NCBI RefSeq assembly: GCF_025949695.1 | Contig: NZ_JAPDFL010000002.1 | Span: 124,001-188,000, forward strand | Reading direction: 5' to 3' | DNA length: 64,000 nucleotides | Source of the DNA: Pararhodobacter zhoushanensis | GTDB lineage: Bacteria; Pseudomonadota; Alphaproteobacteria; Rhodobacterales; Rhodobacteraceae | In this document: positions 1-7,930 of the stretch, one piece after another | Position numbering within the stretch: position 1 is the stretch's first letter | Layout of the letters: every line of letters starts with the position of its first letter | Notes under the pieces: generated by a model | Databases searched by the model: none | The model's input: the letters and a program-made list of their open reading frames with translations, nothing else | Told to the model about the DNA's origin: nothing | Made by a program: the position numbers and the translations under genes

Positions 1-1096
1 CCGCGTAGAGCGTGGCGGCGTCGGGCACGAAATAGCCGTTGCGATGGGTGCCCTTGACCTCCATCGAATGCACCAGCGCATCGACCAACGTGCATTGCGC
101 CGACACCTGCCCCAAGGCCTCGCGCACCGCCGGGAAAGCGATGATGCCGTTGGTCTCGGCGATCTTGCGGGCGATTCCGGCCAGAAAGCGCATCTTCACC
201 ATCAGCCGGATCTGCGCCTGATAGTTCTGATAGACATGCGCCGGGGTCGCGTGGAACTGCGCGGCGGTCATCTTGATGTCCTGATTGATGAAGACCCGGT
301 CCCACGGCACCTTGACGTCATCGAAATACAGCACCGCGTCATTCTCATCAAAACGCGAGGCCAGCGGGTAGTCGAACACGCTGGACGCCGCCGCCTCGTA
401 GCTTTTGCGCGACAGGACTTTCAGACCCTTGGTGTTCATCGGGATCGCAAAGGACACCGCATAGCGTTCCTCGCCTTCGCGCAGCGGCTGGATGCAGGTG
501 ACGAACACCTCATTGGCGACAATGCCACCGGTCGCCAGCATCTTGGCACCGCGAATGGTCAACCCTTCGGCGTCCTGATCGACGACACCCGCCGACAGGA
601 ACGGATCGGCCTGCTCATGCGCGGCCTTCGAGCGATCAGCCTGCGGGTTGATGATCACATAGGTCAGATACAGTTCGTTATCACGGGCATAGCGGTAATA
701 GCTTTCCAGCGCCCCTGCCCGTTCCTTGTCGTAAGCCTCGAACGCGGGCAAACCCATCACCATGCCGGAAATGCACGACGCCACGTGATCCGGCGCGCGG
801 CCCAGAAAACCGCCGTGCAGTTCGGTCCATGCGACCAGCGCCTTGCGGCGTTCGACCAGCTCGTCAAAGCTGCGCGGCAATTGCCAGATCCGGTTGGCGC
901 GCGCGCCATCACCGGTATCAAAGGTCATCAGCTCGACATTCTCGGGCGCGGACTGGAAGTCATACAGCTTGGCGACCGACTGCACGGTCTGGCGAAAGGC
1001 GGGGTGGGTCGTGACGTCGCCAGCGGGTGTGCCGTCAATCGTTACCTGACGGCCATCCTGCAACGAGGCTACGTGGTCTTTTCCGGTCTTCAGCAT
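1..1096 (-). CDS. HpaB-family FADH2-dependent aromatic monooxygenase (partial, C-terminus off window)
   Basis: The minus-strand frame opens at an ATG at 1096 behind an AGGAGA ribosome site and runs off the window edge, so about 365 residues are visible and the C-terminus is missing. The protein starts MLKTGKDHVASL and has the acyl-CoA-dehydrogenase-like fold features of the 4-hydroxyphenylacetate 3-hydroxylase large component, including an N-terminal segment rich in aromatic residues, a central TIRGAKMLATGG stretch and FDDVKVPWDRVF. Members of this family hydroxylate phenols or chlorophenols using FADH2 delivered by a separate reductase. The flavin reductase gene lies 23 bases upstream in the same direction, which supports a two-component system. 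The exact phenolic substrate cannot be told from sequence. Confidence 0.88.
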   Translation of the reverse strand, partial: MLKTGKDHVASLQDGRQVTIDGTPAGDVTTHPAFRQTVQSVAKLYDFQSAPENVELMTFDTGDGARANRIWQLPRSFDELVERRKALVAWTELHGGFLGRAPDHVASCISGMVMGLPAFEAYDKERAGALESYYRYARDNELYLTYVIINPQADRSKAAHEQADPFLSAGVVDQDAEGLTIRGAKMLATGGIVANEVFVTCIQPLREGEERYAVSFAIPMNTKGLKVLSRKSYEAAASSVFDYPLASRFDENDAVLYFDDVKVPWDRVFINQDIKMTAAQFHATPAHVYQNYQAQIRLMVKMRFLAGIARKIAETNGIIAFPAVREALGQVSAQCTLVDALVHSMEVKGTHRNGYFVPDAATLYA

Positions 1097-1119
1097 GGGG
1101 TGTCTCCTGTTGGGGGCAG

Positions 1120-1641
1120 TCAGTAATGAATGTCGAGCGGCCAGAGCGGCGGCGCGGCCTGGCCACGGTCGAGGCTGGCGTAGCGGCCTTGGGCAAAGAC
1201 CAGCGGGTGGCGGTCGGCATGGGCGGTGAAACGGACGATCCGGGCGATGAACAGCACATGATCGCCACCGTCGTGGCGGGTATGAGCGGCGCATTCAAAC
1301 CGGGCCGCCGCGCCCGGCAACAGCGGCGCGTCACCGTGGCCGGGGGTATGCGCGATCCCCTCCCACTTGGCACCGGGGCGGGCGAAACGGTTGGACAGAT
1401 CTTGCTGGTTTTCCGCCAGAGCGTGGATCGCATAGGCCTGCGCCCGCTCCCAGTGCGGCAACCCTCGGGCGCGCTTGTCGATCGAGAACAGGACCAGCGC
1501 CGGGTCCAGCGAGAGGGCGTTGAACGAGCTCATCGTCATGCCGAGCAACTCACCGTCCACCCGCGTCGTCATCACACAGACGCCAGTCGGGAACTGCCCC
1601 AACGCACGGCGCAAAGCCATTGGGTCCGGCGCGTCGGTCAT
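1120..1641 (-). CDS. Flavin reductase (HpaC/DIM6-NTAB-like), reductase component
   Basis: This encodes 173 residues from the ATG at 1641, which overlaps the stop of the upstream regulator gene by ATGA; a longer frame exists but would start inside that regulator. Near the N-terminus RRALGQFPTGVCVMTTR and MTMSSFNALSLDPALVLFS are the typical flavin-binding stretches of short-chain flavin reductases that reduce free FAD or FMN with NAD(P)H. GDHVLFIARIVRF and the closing GRYASL are also family features. Its place between a MarR-type regulator and an HpaB-type oxygenase makes it the likely supplier of FADH2 to that oxygenase. Confidence 0.88.
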   Translation of the reverse strand: MTDAPDPMALRRALGQFPTGVCVMTTRVDGELLGMTMSSFNALSLDPALVLFSIDKRARGLPHWERAQAYAIHALAENQQDLSNRFARPGAKWEGIAHTPGHGDAPLLPGAAARFECAAHTRHDGGDHVLFIARIVRFTAHADRHPLVFAQGRYASLDRGQAAPPLWPLDIHY

Positions 1642-2181
1642 AGGGTCTCTCCGCTGTCGTCGAGCAGGTAGTCCGCCAGTGTCACCGCCCGCTCGGCACT
1701 GCGACGCAAGGCGTGGATGGTGCGGCACTGGCGCTCGAAATCGTCGCGCGACAGCGGCTCAAAGATCGCGTCGTTGATCTCGCGTTGCAGCGGTGCGAGC
1801 TGGCGCAGCAACGCGTGGCCGCTGTCGCTGACGCTCAGCCGCACACGCCGCAGGTCGTCAGGGTTGGGCGCCTTGTCCAGCACGCCGATCTTGACCAGCT
1901 TCTTGGTCTCGACCGTCACGAACGGCGCGGACAGGCCCAGCTGATCGGCAACGTCCTTGACGCCGACACCAAACTGTCCCTGCAGCTGCCGGATGGTCAC
2001 CAGCAGCGTGTATTGCACGCCCGTCAATCCGATGAACCCGCCGAACCTGGCCCGCACATGTTCAAGGCTGCCCAGCAGCGACAGCATGTCGTGCAGCATG
2101 TTGCGGAAGTTCGAGATCCGAGTTGCCGACGAGCAATTCTTCGCGACTGACAGTCAGGTCGGTGCGGGGAGAGGTATCCAT
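1638..2181 (-). CDS. MarR/HpaR-type regulator with an apparent frameshift near its N-terminus
   Basis: The downstream frame (from 2099) gives 153 residues starting MLHDMLSLLGSL, with a winged helix (VKDVADQLGLSAPFVTVETKKL, then NPDDLRRVRLS) typical of MarR proteins that control aromatic catabolism. An ATG at 2181 opens a different frame reading MDTSPRTDLTVSREELLVGNSDLE, which is what this family usually has before FRNMLHDM. Removing one base (plus-strand g at 2109) joins the two as NSDLE-FRNMLHDM. The gene is therefore probably one CDS from 2181 to 1638 with a sequencing error or a real frameshift. It likely represses the flavin reductase and hydroxylase genes behind it until a phenolic ligand binds. 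If the shift is real, an internal start at 2099 would lose the first helix. Confidence 0.75.
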
Positions 2182-2216
2182 CGAATCGCTCTGCTGTTGT
2201 TGTGATATTTCACTAA

Positions 2217-2244
2217 TGATTAGGCAACCTAACTATCTTGTCAA
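2217..2244 (-). promoter_or_regulatory. Promoter and operator of the MarR-reductase-hydroxylase operon
   Basis: On the minus strand a TTGACA -35 box (2244-2239) is followed after 16 bases by TAATCA (2222-2217). The perfect inverted repeat TTAGG-CAA-CCTAA at 2220-2232 lies between and partly over the boxes. A dyad of this kind between -35 and -10 is the usual place for a MarR repressor, so autoregulation is inferred. Confidence 0.55.
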
Positions 2245-2465
2245 ACTAAATTTGCACCGCATCCCTCTGGCAGACCGCACACAGGCATAAAGGCCAGAAG
2301 TCAGAACACGTTGCGCGACGGGCGGCAGCCTCAGAAGGCGTGGACCCACCGCTGTGGCGTGAAGCGGAGCTGAAGCGCGGCAAGTCACTCGGCGGCATCG
2401 CCATCTGAGATTTGCGCAACCGAGGACGGTGCGCGTTGAGTCCGCTGGTGCCGTGCCTCTTAAAA
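2245..2465. other. Intergenic stretch without a recognisable gene
   Basis: This lies between the two divergent promoters. A short open stretch ending at the TGA near 2408 reads WREAELKRGKSLGGIAI at its end, but it has no start signal or recognisable domain and may be a decayed fragment. Nothing else was seen. Confidence 0.4.
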
Positions 2466-2526
2466 GGTAGAATATTTTATATCATTCTACATCTTTCTTG
2501 ACATTGGTAGGACCATTAGACAGATT
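2466..2526 (+). promoter_or_regulatory. Promoter of the first TRAP operon with FadR-type operator
   Basis: TTGACA (2498-2503) and CAGATT (2521-2526) are 17 bases apart. The near-palindrome TGGTAGGACCA (2505-2515) fills the spacer. It matches 11-mers in five other promoters of this window and the TGGTnnGACCA type of site known for FadR proteins. Just upstream GTAGAAT (2467-2473) and ATTCTAC (2484-2490) form a wider inverted repeat that may be a second, weaker site. Confidence 0.6.
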
Positions 2527-2558
2527 GTCCCTGGCTTTGATGCCCGAGGGAGGAACTC

Positions 2559-3668
2559 ATGAAACTCAGAACATTTGCACCGGTGCTTGCCGGGCTTTCG
2601 CTGTCTCTGCCCGGCGTGGCGCAGGCTGAGGTTGACGTGCTCTACGGCAGCTTCGCGCCCGCAACGTCGGCGTTTTCAACCGGCTATATCGTTCCCTGGA
2701 TCGACGCGATCACGGCGGCGACCGATGGCAGCGTGGCGTTCAATTACGTGCCCGGCGGCGGTGTCGTCGACATGCGCACGGCGGTGTCGGGCATCCGCGA
2801 CGGCGTGGTGGACGGCGCGTTCTATGTCACCGTTTCCTATGCCTCGGACCTGCCGGTCATGTTCATGCTGTCCGAACTGATCGGCCTCGGCGTCAGCAAC
2901 GCCGCCCGGATCGGTGCGTTCAACGAGTTCGTCATCGAGGATTGCCCCGAGTGTCTGACCGAACTGAACGGCTGGAACCAGCAGTTCCTCGGCGGCTACA
3001 GCCTTGGCAACTATTACCTGTTCTGCACCCGCGACGTCAGCACAGCTGCCGATTTCAACGGTCTGCGCGTCCGCGCCATCCCGCCGTATTCGCGCCTGTT
3101 CGGCGCTGTAGGCGAGATCGTCCCGGTTACTGTCAGCCTGACCGAATCCTATGAGGCGCTGCAACGCGGGCAGGTCGATTGTCACGCCGGTCCGGCCAGC
3201 ACCTATGTGACCTACTCGTTCATCGACATTGCTGACCATGTAATCGAGCTGAACTCGGGCGCGTCGATGGGCGGGTCGGTGTTTACCTTCAGCCAGGACA
3301 AATGGGCCGAATTCAGCCCCGAACAGCAGCAGGCCATCCTACGCGCGACCGCCGAAGCCTCGGCCCACGGCGCGATTGCCTATGCGCAAGAGGATGTCGC
3401 CGCGCTGGCCGCCGCCGCCGAACATGGCAGCACGATCACGCAGGTCGACGCTGCAGCGCAAGAGGCGCTGGCAGGCTGGATCGCCGAGAACACCACGGGC
3501 GCGGCCGAACGCGCCACCGAGCGTGGCGTGGCCAATGCCCAAGCCATCGTGGACCGCTTCCTGCCCTACATCGAGCGCTGGAACGCGTTGACCCCGACCG
3601 ACGAGGACGAGGCAGCGATCAGCGAAACGTACTGGACCGAGATCTACGCCGACTATCCGGCGCGGTAA
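2559..3668 (+). CDS. dctP: TRAP transporter substrate-binding protein, DctP type
   Basis: The product has 369 residues and starts with a clear signal peptide (MKLRTFAPVLAGLSLSLPG, then AQA before the mature protein), so it is periplasmic. The body follows the DctP/TAXI-like TRAP pattern: an early GGGVVDMRTAVSGIRDGVVD, a central LRVRAIPPYSRLFGA, and TESYEALQRGQVDC, the region that normally contacts the carboxylate of the ligand. A gggaggaact ribosome site precedes the ATG. It is followed by its small and large permease genes. Four cysteines (DCPEC, LFCTR, VDCHAG) are conserved in the paralogue at 17039, which suggests disulfides. The ligand is probably an organic acid; its identity is unknown. 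Confidence 0.9.
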   Translation: MKLRTFAPVLAGLSLSLPGVAQAEVDVLYGSFAPATSAFSTGYIVPWIDAITAATDGSVAFNYVPGGGVVDMRTAVSGIRDGVVDGAFYVTVSYASDLPVMFMLSELIGLGVSNAARIGAFNEFVIEDCPECLTELNGWNQQFLGGYSLGNYYLFCTRDVSTAADFNGLRVRAIPPYSRLFGAVGEIVPVTVSLTESYEALQRGQVDCHAGPASTYVTYSFIDIADHVIELNSGASMGGSVFTFSQDKWAEFSPEQQQAILRATAEASAHGAIAYAQEDVAALAAAAEHGSTITQVDAAAQEALAGWIAENTTGAAERATERGVANAQAIVDRFLPYIERWNALTPTDEDEAAISETYWTEIYADYPAR

Positions 3669-3686
3669 GCCCTCTCGCTCCGAACC

Positions 3687-3711
3687 GGGCGCCGTCGCTG
3701 CGGCGGCGCCC
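3687..3711 (+). terminator. GC-rich hairpin between dctP and dctQ
   Basis: GGGCGCCG (3687-3694) pairs with CGGCGCCC (3704-3711) around a 9-base loop. There is no T-run, so it is more likely a 3' mRNA stabiliser or partial terminator that lets the binding protein outnumber the permease. Confidence 0.5.
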
Positions 3712-3740
3712 TCCCCTTCCTGCGGATAAAGGGCTTGGCG

Positions 3741-4259
3741 ATGAATGGCCTCAGCCGACTGACCTATCACCTCATGCGAGTCCTGTTCCTGCTGGGATCA
3801 GCCGCCGTGGTGCTGATGATGCTCCATATCGGTGTGGACGTGCTGGCGCGGGCCCTGATGGGGCGACCGACCGTCGGCATGGTCGAGACCGTGACCAATT
3901 ACTACATGATCGCCGTCTGCTTCCTGCCGCTGGCCTTTGTGCAGGTCGAGGGCGGGCATCTGACCGTGGACAGCTTCACCCAGGCCCTGCCCGGCCCCGC
4001 GCTGCGTATCGTGACCATAGGCGCGCTGCTGGTTGCCGCAGGGATCACCGGGCTGCTGACCTGGCACTCGGCGATCTCGGCGATCCACAAGACGCAGACC
4101 GGCGAATACACCGACCTGTCAGTTGTGGACTTCCCGCTTTGGCCCGCGCGCTGGCTGCTGGTGCTGGGCTATGGCGCGACCTTTGTCACGCTGTGCCTGC
4201 AGATCATCCTCGGCCTTGCCGGACGTCCGCTCTCGCTGCGGGAGGCTGTCCGTGGATAA
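3741..4259 (+). CDS. dctQ: TRAP transporter small permease, DctQ type
   Basis: This is a 172-residue membrane protein with about four hydrophobic segments, the usual DctQ topology. The ATG at 3741 is preferred over a TTG two codons earlier. Typical features are RALMGRPTVGMVETVTNYYMIAVCF and the PLWPARWLLVLGYG motif before the last helix. DctQ joins the binding protein and the large permease in sodium-driven uptake of organic acids. Its end overlaps the start of dctM by eight bases, so the two are translationally coupled. Confidence 0.88.
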   Translation: MNGLSRLTYHLMRVLFLLGSAAVVLMMLHIGVDVLARALMGRPTVGMVETVTNYYMIAVCFLPLAFVQVEGGHLTVDSFTQALPGPALRIVTIGALLVAAGITGLLTWHSAISAIHKTQTGEYTDLSVVDFPLWPARWLLVLGYGATFVTLCLQIILGLAGRPLSLREAVRG

Positions 4260-5559
4260 TTCGACAATCGGAATGCTCGCCGTCGGTGTCCTGCTGGTCC
4301 TGATGGCGCTGCGCGTGCCCATCGGCTTTGCGCTGGCTGCCGTGGCGTTCGGCGGCACCTGGGCGGTGCGCGGGCCGCGCCCTGCGGCCTCGATCCTGCA
4401 GAACCTGCCCTACGAGTTCACCGCTCACTGGACCCTGACCGCCGTGCCGATGTTCCTGCTGATGGGCGCGCTGGCGGGCAATTCGGGGATGACCCACGAT
4501 CTGTTCCGTGCCCTGCGCATGGCGTTTGGCCGGATGCGCGGAGGGATCGCCATCGCCACCAACTTCGCCGGTGCCGGCTTCGCCGCTGCCTGCGGGTCGA
4601 GCATGGCCACCACCGCCACACTGGGCCGGATCGCGGTGCCCGAGATGCTCAAGGCGGGCTATTCACCGGCGCTTGCGACGGGCGTTGCCTCGGCTGTGGG
4701 CACGCTGGGTGCGATCATCCCGCCGTCGATCATGATGATCGTCTACGCGATCTTTGCCGAGGTTTCAGCGGGCAAGATGCTGATCGCGGGCATCCTGCCG
4801 GGGATTCTGACCGCCGTTGCCTATGCCGTTGCGATCAACATCCTGGTCCGTGTGCGACCGCAAACCGCGCCGCCGATTGCGCCTGAGGCCCTCGCCCCCG
4901 TCGAAAAGCGCCGCATTCTGCTGCGCACCTGGCCGCTGCCGGTGCTCAGTCTGGGGGTGATCGGCGGGATCTACACCGGTCTTGTGTCACCGACCGAGGC
5001 GGGCGCGCTGGGGGCCATCCTTGCCTTCGGCGTCGCCATCCTGCGTCGCAGCCTGACCCGCGCGGTCATCCGCAGCAGCCTGCACGAGACCGTCACCACC
5101 ACCGCCTCGATCCTGTTCATCGCCACCGGCGCGCTGCTCTTCACCCGCTTTCTGGCGCTGACCGGCCTGCCTTATGAACTGGCCGGGATGATCGACCAGA
5201 TGGGCACCGATCCGCTGGTCATCGTGCTGGGTGCGTCGGTTGTCTATCTGGTGTTCGGCTGCTTTCTGGATCCGCTGGGCGTGTTGCTGCTGACGCTACC
5301 CGTGGTGCTGCCGATCTTCCACGCCGCCGATATCGACCCGATCTGGATCGGCGTGATCATCGTCAAATATCTGGAAATCGGCATGCTCACGCCGCCCTTG
5401 GGCCTGAACGTCTTTGTCATGAAGGGCGTCGTCGGCGACCGCGTGCCGCTGGGCACGATCTTTCGCGGCGTGTCGCTGTTTCTGGCTGCCGAAGTCGTCG
5501 TGATGACCCTGCTCATCGCCTTTCCGCAGATCGTCACCTTTCTGCCCAACCTGATGTGA
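4252..5559 (+). CDS. dctM: TRAP transporter large permease, DctM type
   Basis: The protein has 435 residues and about twelve hydrophobic segments. The GTG at 4252 is chosen because a GGGAGG site precedes it and because the resulting N-terminus (VDNSTIGMLAVG) aligns with the paralogue at 15694, which has the same length. Family signatures include ALRVPIGFAL near the start, GSSMATTATLGRIAVPEM, GTLGAIIPPSIMMIVY and LEIGMLTPPLGLNVF near the end. It is the ion-coupled channel subunit of the importer encoded with dctP and dctQ. The next gene follows almost directly, so enzyme and transporter genes seem to share an mRNA. Confidence 0.92.
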   Translation: MDNSTIGMLAVGVLLVLMALRVPIGFALAAVAFGGTWAVRGPRPAASILQNLPYEFTAHWTLTAVPMFLLMGALAGNSGMTHDLFRALRMAFGRMRGGIAIATNFAGAGFAAACGSSMATTATLGRIAVPEMLKAGYSPALATGVASAVGTLGAIIPPSIMMIVYAIFAEVSAGKMLIAGILPGILTAVAYAVAINILVRVRPQTAPPIAPEALAPVEKRRILLRTWPLPVLSLGVIGGIYTGLVSPTEAGALGAILAFGVAILRRSLTRAVIRSSLHETVTTTASILFIATGALLFTRFLALTGLPYELAGMIDQMGTDPLVIVLGASVVYLVFGCFLDPLGVLLLTLPVVLPIFHAADIDPIWIGVIIVKYLEIGMLTPPLGLNVFVMKGVVGDRVPLGTIFRGVSLFLAAEVVVMTLLIAFPQIVTFLPNLM

Positions 5560-5564
5560 AGACC

Positions 5565-5948
5565 ATGACCCAAACCACCCCCCTGCCCAATGGCCCCGAT
5601 GCGCAATACCAGCATCACCTCGCCGCCGGCCGCTTCATGATCCAGCGCTGTAACGACTGCGCGCGTCATGTTTTCGCCCCGCGCGTGCTGTGCAAACACT
5701 GCGGTTCCGACCAGCTGGACTGGGTGCAGACCAGCGGCCAAGGCACCGTCTATGCGGCCACCGTGGTGCGCCAGAAGCCCGAGAAGGGCGGCGATTACCT
5801 TTATGCGATGATCGAACTGGCCGAAGGCGTGCGAATGATCTCGACCGTGATCGACACGCCACCGCAGGACGTGCGTATTGGCGACGCCGTGGTCGCGCTG
5901 ATCGACGACGCGCCCCGCGTGGTGTTCCGCAAGGAGGGCACGGCATGA
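5565..5948 (+). CDS. DUF35/OB-fold zinc-ribbon protein, partner of the adjacent thiolase
   Basis: This encodes 127 residues from the ATG at 5565; a GTG nine bases earlier is possible. The N-terminal half has a rubredoxin-like zinc ribbon (CNDCARHVFAPRVLCKHCG, four Cys), and the C-terminal half is an OB-fold (GTVYAATVVRQ, GVRMISTVID, GDAVVALID). Proteins of this family bind acyl-CoA and work as obligate partners of thiolase-like enzymes, for example ChsH2 with the Ltp2 aldolase in steroid side-chain breakdown. Its stop overlaps the ATG of the next gene, itself a thiolase-like protein, which supports a heteromer. The function as a retro-aldolase partner is inferred. Confidence 0.85.
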   Translation: MTQTTPLPNGPDAQYQHHLAAGRFMIQRCNDCARHVFAPRVLCKHCGSDQLDWVQTSGQGTVYAATVVRQKPEKGGDYLYAMIELAEGVRMISTVIDTPPQDVRIGDAVVALIDDAPRVVFRKEGTA

Positions 5949-7090
5949 GCCTGGATCTGCGCAGCAAATCCGCGATTGCGGGCGTTGGCCTGTACGGGCT
6001 GGGCGAAGCGCCCGGCGAGACGCATATGGAGATCATGGCCCGCGCGGTAAAATCCGCGCTGGACGAGGCAGGGCTTGCGCTGTCCGACGTCGATGGCCTT
6101 TTCACCACCAACATGAACAACCTGCTGGCCGGGCCGTCGGTGGCCGAATACCTCGGCATCGTGCCGCGCGTTACCGATGCCACCAATTTCGGCGGTTCGG
6201 CCTTTGTCGCCTATCTGCAATCGGCCACGATGGCGATTGCGACCGGCCTGTGTGACGTGGCGCTGATCTGCTACGGCTCGAACCAGCGCACGGCCTCGGG
6301 CAAATTGCACAGCCCCGTCGAGCCGCAGGCGTACGAGGCCCCCTACAAGCCCCGCAACCCGATCACCGCCTATGCGCTGGCCACCGCCCGGCACATGTAT
6401 GACTACGGCACCACCCGCCGCGATCTGGCCGAAGTGGCGGTATCGATGCGCGACTGGGCGCAGCTCAACCCCGATGCCTTCCTGCGCGATCCGCTGAGCG
6501 TGGACGAGGTGCTGTCTGCCCGCATGGTCGCCGATCCGCTCAGCGTGCGCGACTGCTGTCTGGTAACGGATGGCGGCGGCGCCGTGGTGCTGGTCGCGGC
6601 CGAGCGCGCGCGCAGCCTGCCCAAGACCCCGGTCTATGTGCGCGGCTTCGGCGTAGCGCATACGCATAAATCCATCATGGAGATGCCCGACCTCACTGTC
6701 AGCCCCGCTGCCCTGTCCGGCCCGCTGGCCTTCGAGATGGCCGGCGTGACCCCGGCTGACATTGACATTGTCGAACTCTACGATGCGTTCACCATCAATC
6801 CGATCCTGTTCATGGAGGATCTGGGCTTTTGCGCCAAGGGTCAGGGCGGGCGCCTGTTCGCCGAGGGTCACACCCGCCCCGGCGGCCGCATCCCGGTCAA
6901 CACCAACGGCGGCGGCCTGTCATGCACGCATCCCGGCATGTATGGCATTTTCACCATCGTTGAGGCCGTACAACAGTTGCGGGGCGAGGCAAATCAGCGT
7001 CAGGTTTCCGATTGCACGCTGGCGCTGGTCCATGGCAATGGCGGCACGCTGGCCAGTCAGGCAACGGGTATTCTGGGGTTGGAGCGGTGA
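5945..7090 (+). CDS. Thiolase-superfamily protein lacking the usual nucleophilic Cys (SCP-x/Ltp2-like)
   Basis: The product has 381 residues with the two-lobed thiolase fold. VELYDAFTINPILFMEDLGF and VNTNGGGLSCTHPGMYG are the C-terminal lobe motifs of the lipid-transfer-protein thiolases. The position where degradative thiolases have a Cys in a CASG context reads NFGGS (about residues 81-85), so the acyl-enzyme nucleophile is missing. Ltp2-type aldolases of steroid catabolism also lack this Cys and need a DUF35 partner, and such a gene lies directly upstream with an ATGA overlap. A carbon-carbon-cleaving or condensing enzyme on a CoA thioester is likely; substrate unknown. Confidence 0.85.
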   Translation: MSLDLRSKSAIAGVGLYGLGEAPGETHMEIMARAVKSALDEAGLALSDVDGLFTTNMNNLLAGPSVAEYLGIVPRVTDATNFGGSAFVAYLQSATMAIATGLCDVALICYGSNQRTASGKLHSPVEPQAYEAPYKPRNPITAYALATARHMYDYGTTRRDLAEVAVSMRDWAQLNPDAFLRDPLSVDEVLSARMVADPLSVRDCCLVTDGGGAVVLVAAERARSLPKTPVYVRGFGVAHTHKSIMEMPDLTVSPAALSGPLAFEMAGVTPADIDIVELYDAFTINPILFMEDLGFCAKGQGGRLFAEGHTRPGGRIPVNTNGGGLSCTHPGMYGIFTIVEAVQQLRGEANQRQVSDCTLALVHGNGGTLASQATGILGLER

Positions 7091-7110
7091 ACACAAACGG
7101 GGGGCAGCTG

Positions 7111-7845
7111 ATGGCGTTCAAGCCGATATCGGGAACGCGCGCGTTCGAGGTGATCAGCGAGCAGGTCCGCGCGCAGATCGAAGCGCGTCAGCTGCGTCCC
7201 GGCGACAAACTGCCGCCTGAACGCGAGCTGGCCGTACAATTCGGCGTCTCGCGCAATGCGGTCCGTGAGGCGTTGCGCGGGCTGGAAAGCTCGGGGCTGA
7301 TCGGGCTGCATAAAGGCGTGCATGGCGGGGCCTTTGTGCTCGAACCGTCGAACACACCGGTGCTGCGCTCATTCCGGGACATGATGTCCTTGGGTCAGAT
7401 CAGTCTGGACAACCTGACGGCAGCGCGGATCGGGATCATGAAGGTGATCCTTGAGAGCGCAGCGCAGGCCGCCACACCCGACGATCTGCGCCGGCTGGAG
7501 CGCAACATCGACGCGACCGAGGCGGCGCTGAAGGCCCGCCGGGATGATGAGTTGCTGGAACTGACCGCCGATTTCTACAATCTGCTGGCCGAGGCGACAC
7601 AAAACCCGGTGCTGGTGCTGGTGATCACCCCGATCTACGAGATTGTGCGCCGCTTTGTCGTTGCAGCGGGCATCCGCGCGACCGAACCGGTCATCGACTC
7701 GCGCCGCGCCCTCTTGGTCAAACTGCGCGCCCGCGATGCCAAGGGCGCGATCGCGCTGATGGTCGAGCATCTGGAAACCGTCCACGCCGCCATCCTGCGC
7801 CGGTTCCCTGAGGGTGTGATGCCCGCCGTCGAAACCCCGACCTGA
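7111..7845 (+). CDS. FadR-subfamily GntR regulator (1 of 3)
   Basis: The protein has 244 residues from the ATG at 7111, which a GGGGGGC stretch precedes. The N-terminal winged helix (LRPGDKLPPERELAVQFGVSRNAVREALRGLE is the core region, about residues 29-60) is of the GntR type and closely matches the other two GntR genes here. The C-terminal all-helical part resembles the FCD ligand domain, but FYNLLAEAT replaces the usual Phe-His, so the metal site of classic FCD proteins is not obvious. It follows the DUF35/thiolase pair and precedes the SDR and acyl-CoA dehydrogenase genes, so control by a pathway acyl-CoA or acid is likely. Confidence 0.9.
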   Translation: MAFKPISGTRAFEVISEQVRAQIEARQLRPGDKLPPERELAVQFGVSRNAVREALRGLESSGLIGLHKGVHGGAFVLEPSNTPVLRSFRDMMSLGQISLDNLTAARIGIMKVILESAAQAATPDDLRRLERNIDATEAALKARRDDELLELTADFYNLLAEATQNPVLVLVITPIYEIVRRFVVAAGIRATEPVIDSRRALLVKLRARDAKGAIALMVEHLETVHAAILRRFPEGVMPAVETPT

Positions 7846-7895
7846 TCCCAAAAGCCGGGGGCGCCGGACCAGCAGGGTTTCGTGTCGCGCCCAAA

Positions 7896-7904
7896 TGGTA
7901 GAAT
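7896..7904 (+). promoter_or_regulatory. Half-site of the FadR-type operator ahead of the SDR gene
   Basis: TGGTAGAAT matches the left half of the repeated TGGTAGGWCCA element; the right half (AATTT instead of CCA) is degenerate. It is 27 bases ahead of the ATG at 7931, whose ribosome site is AAAGGAGA. Confidence 0.35.
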
Positions 7905-7930
7905 AATTTAAAACGCAAAGGAGACGACCT

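Noticed and set aside
44..1126. 360-codon open frame on the plus strand
   Set aside because: Antisense to the HpaB-type gene, which has a ribosome site and clear family motifs on the minus strand.
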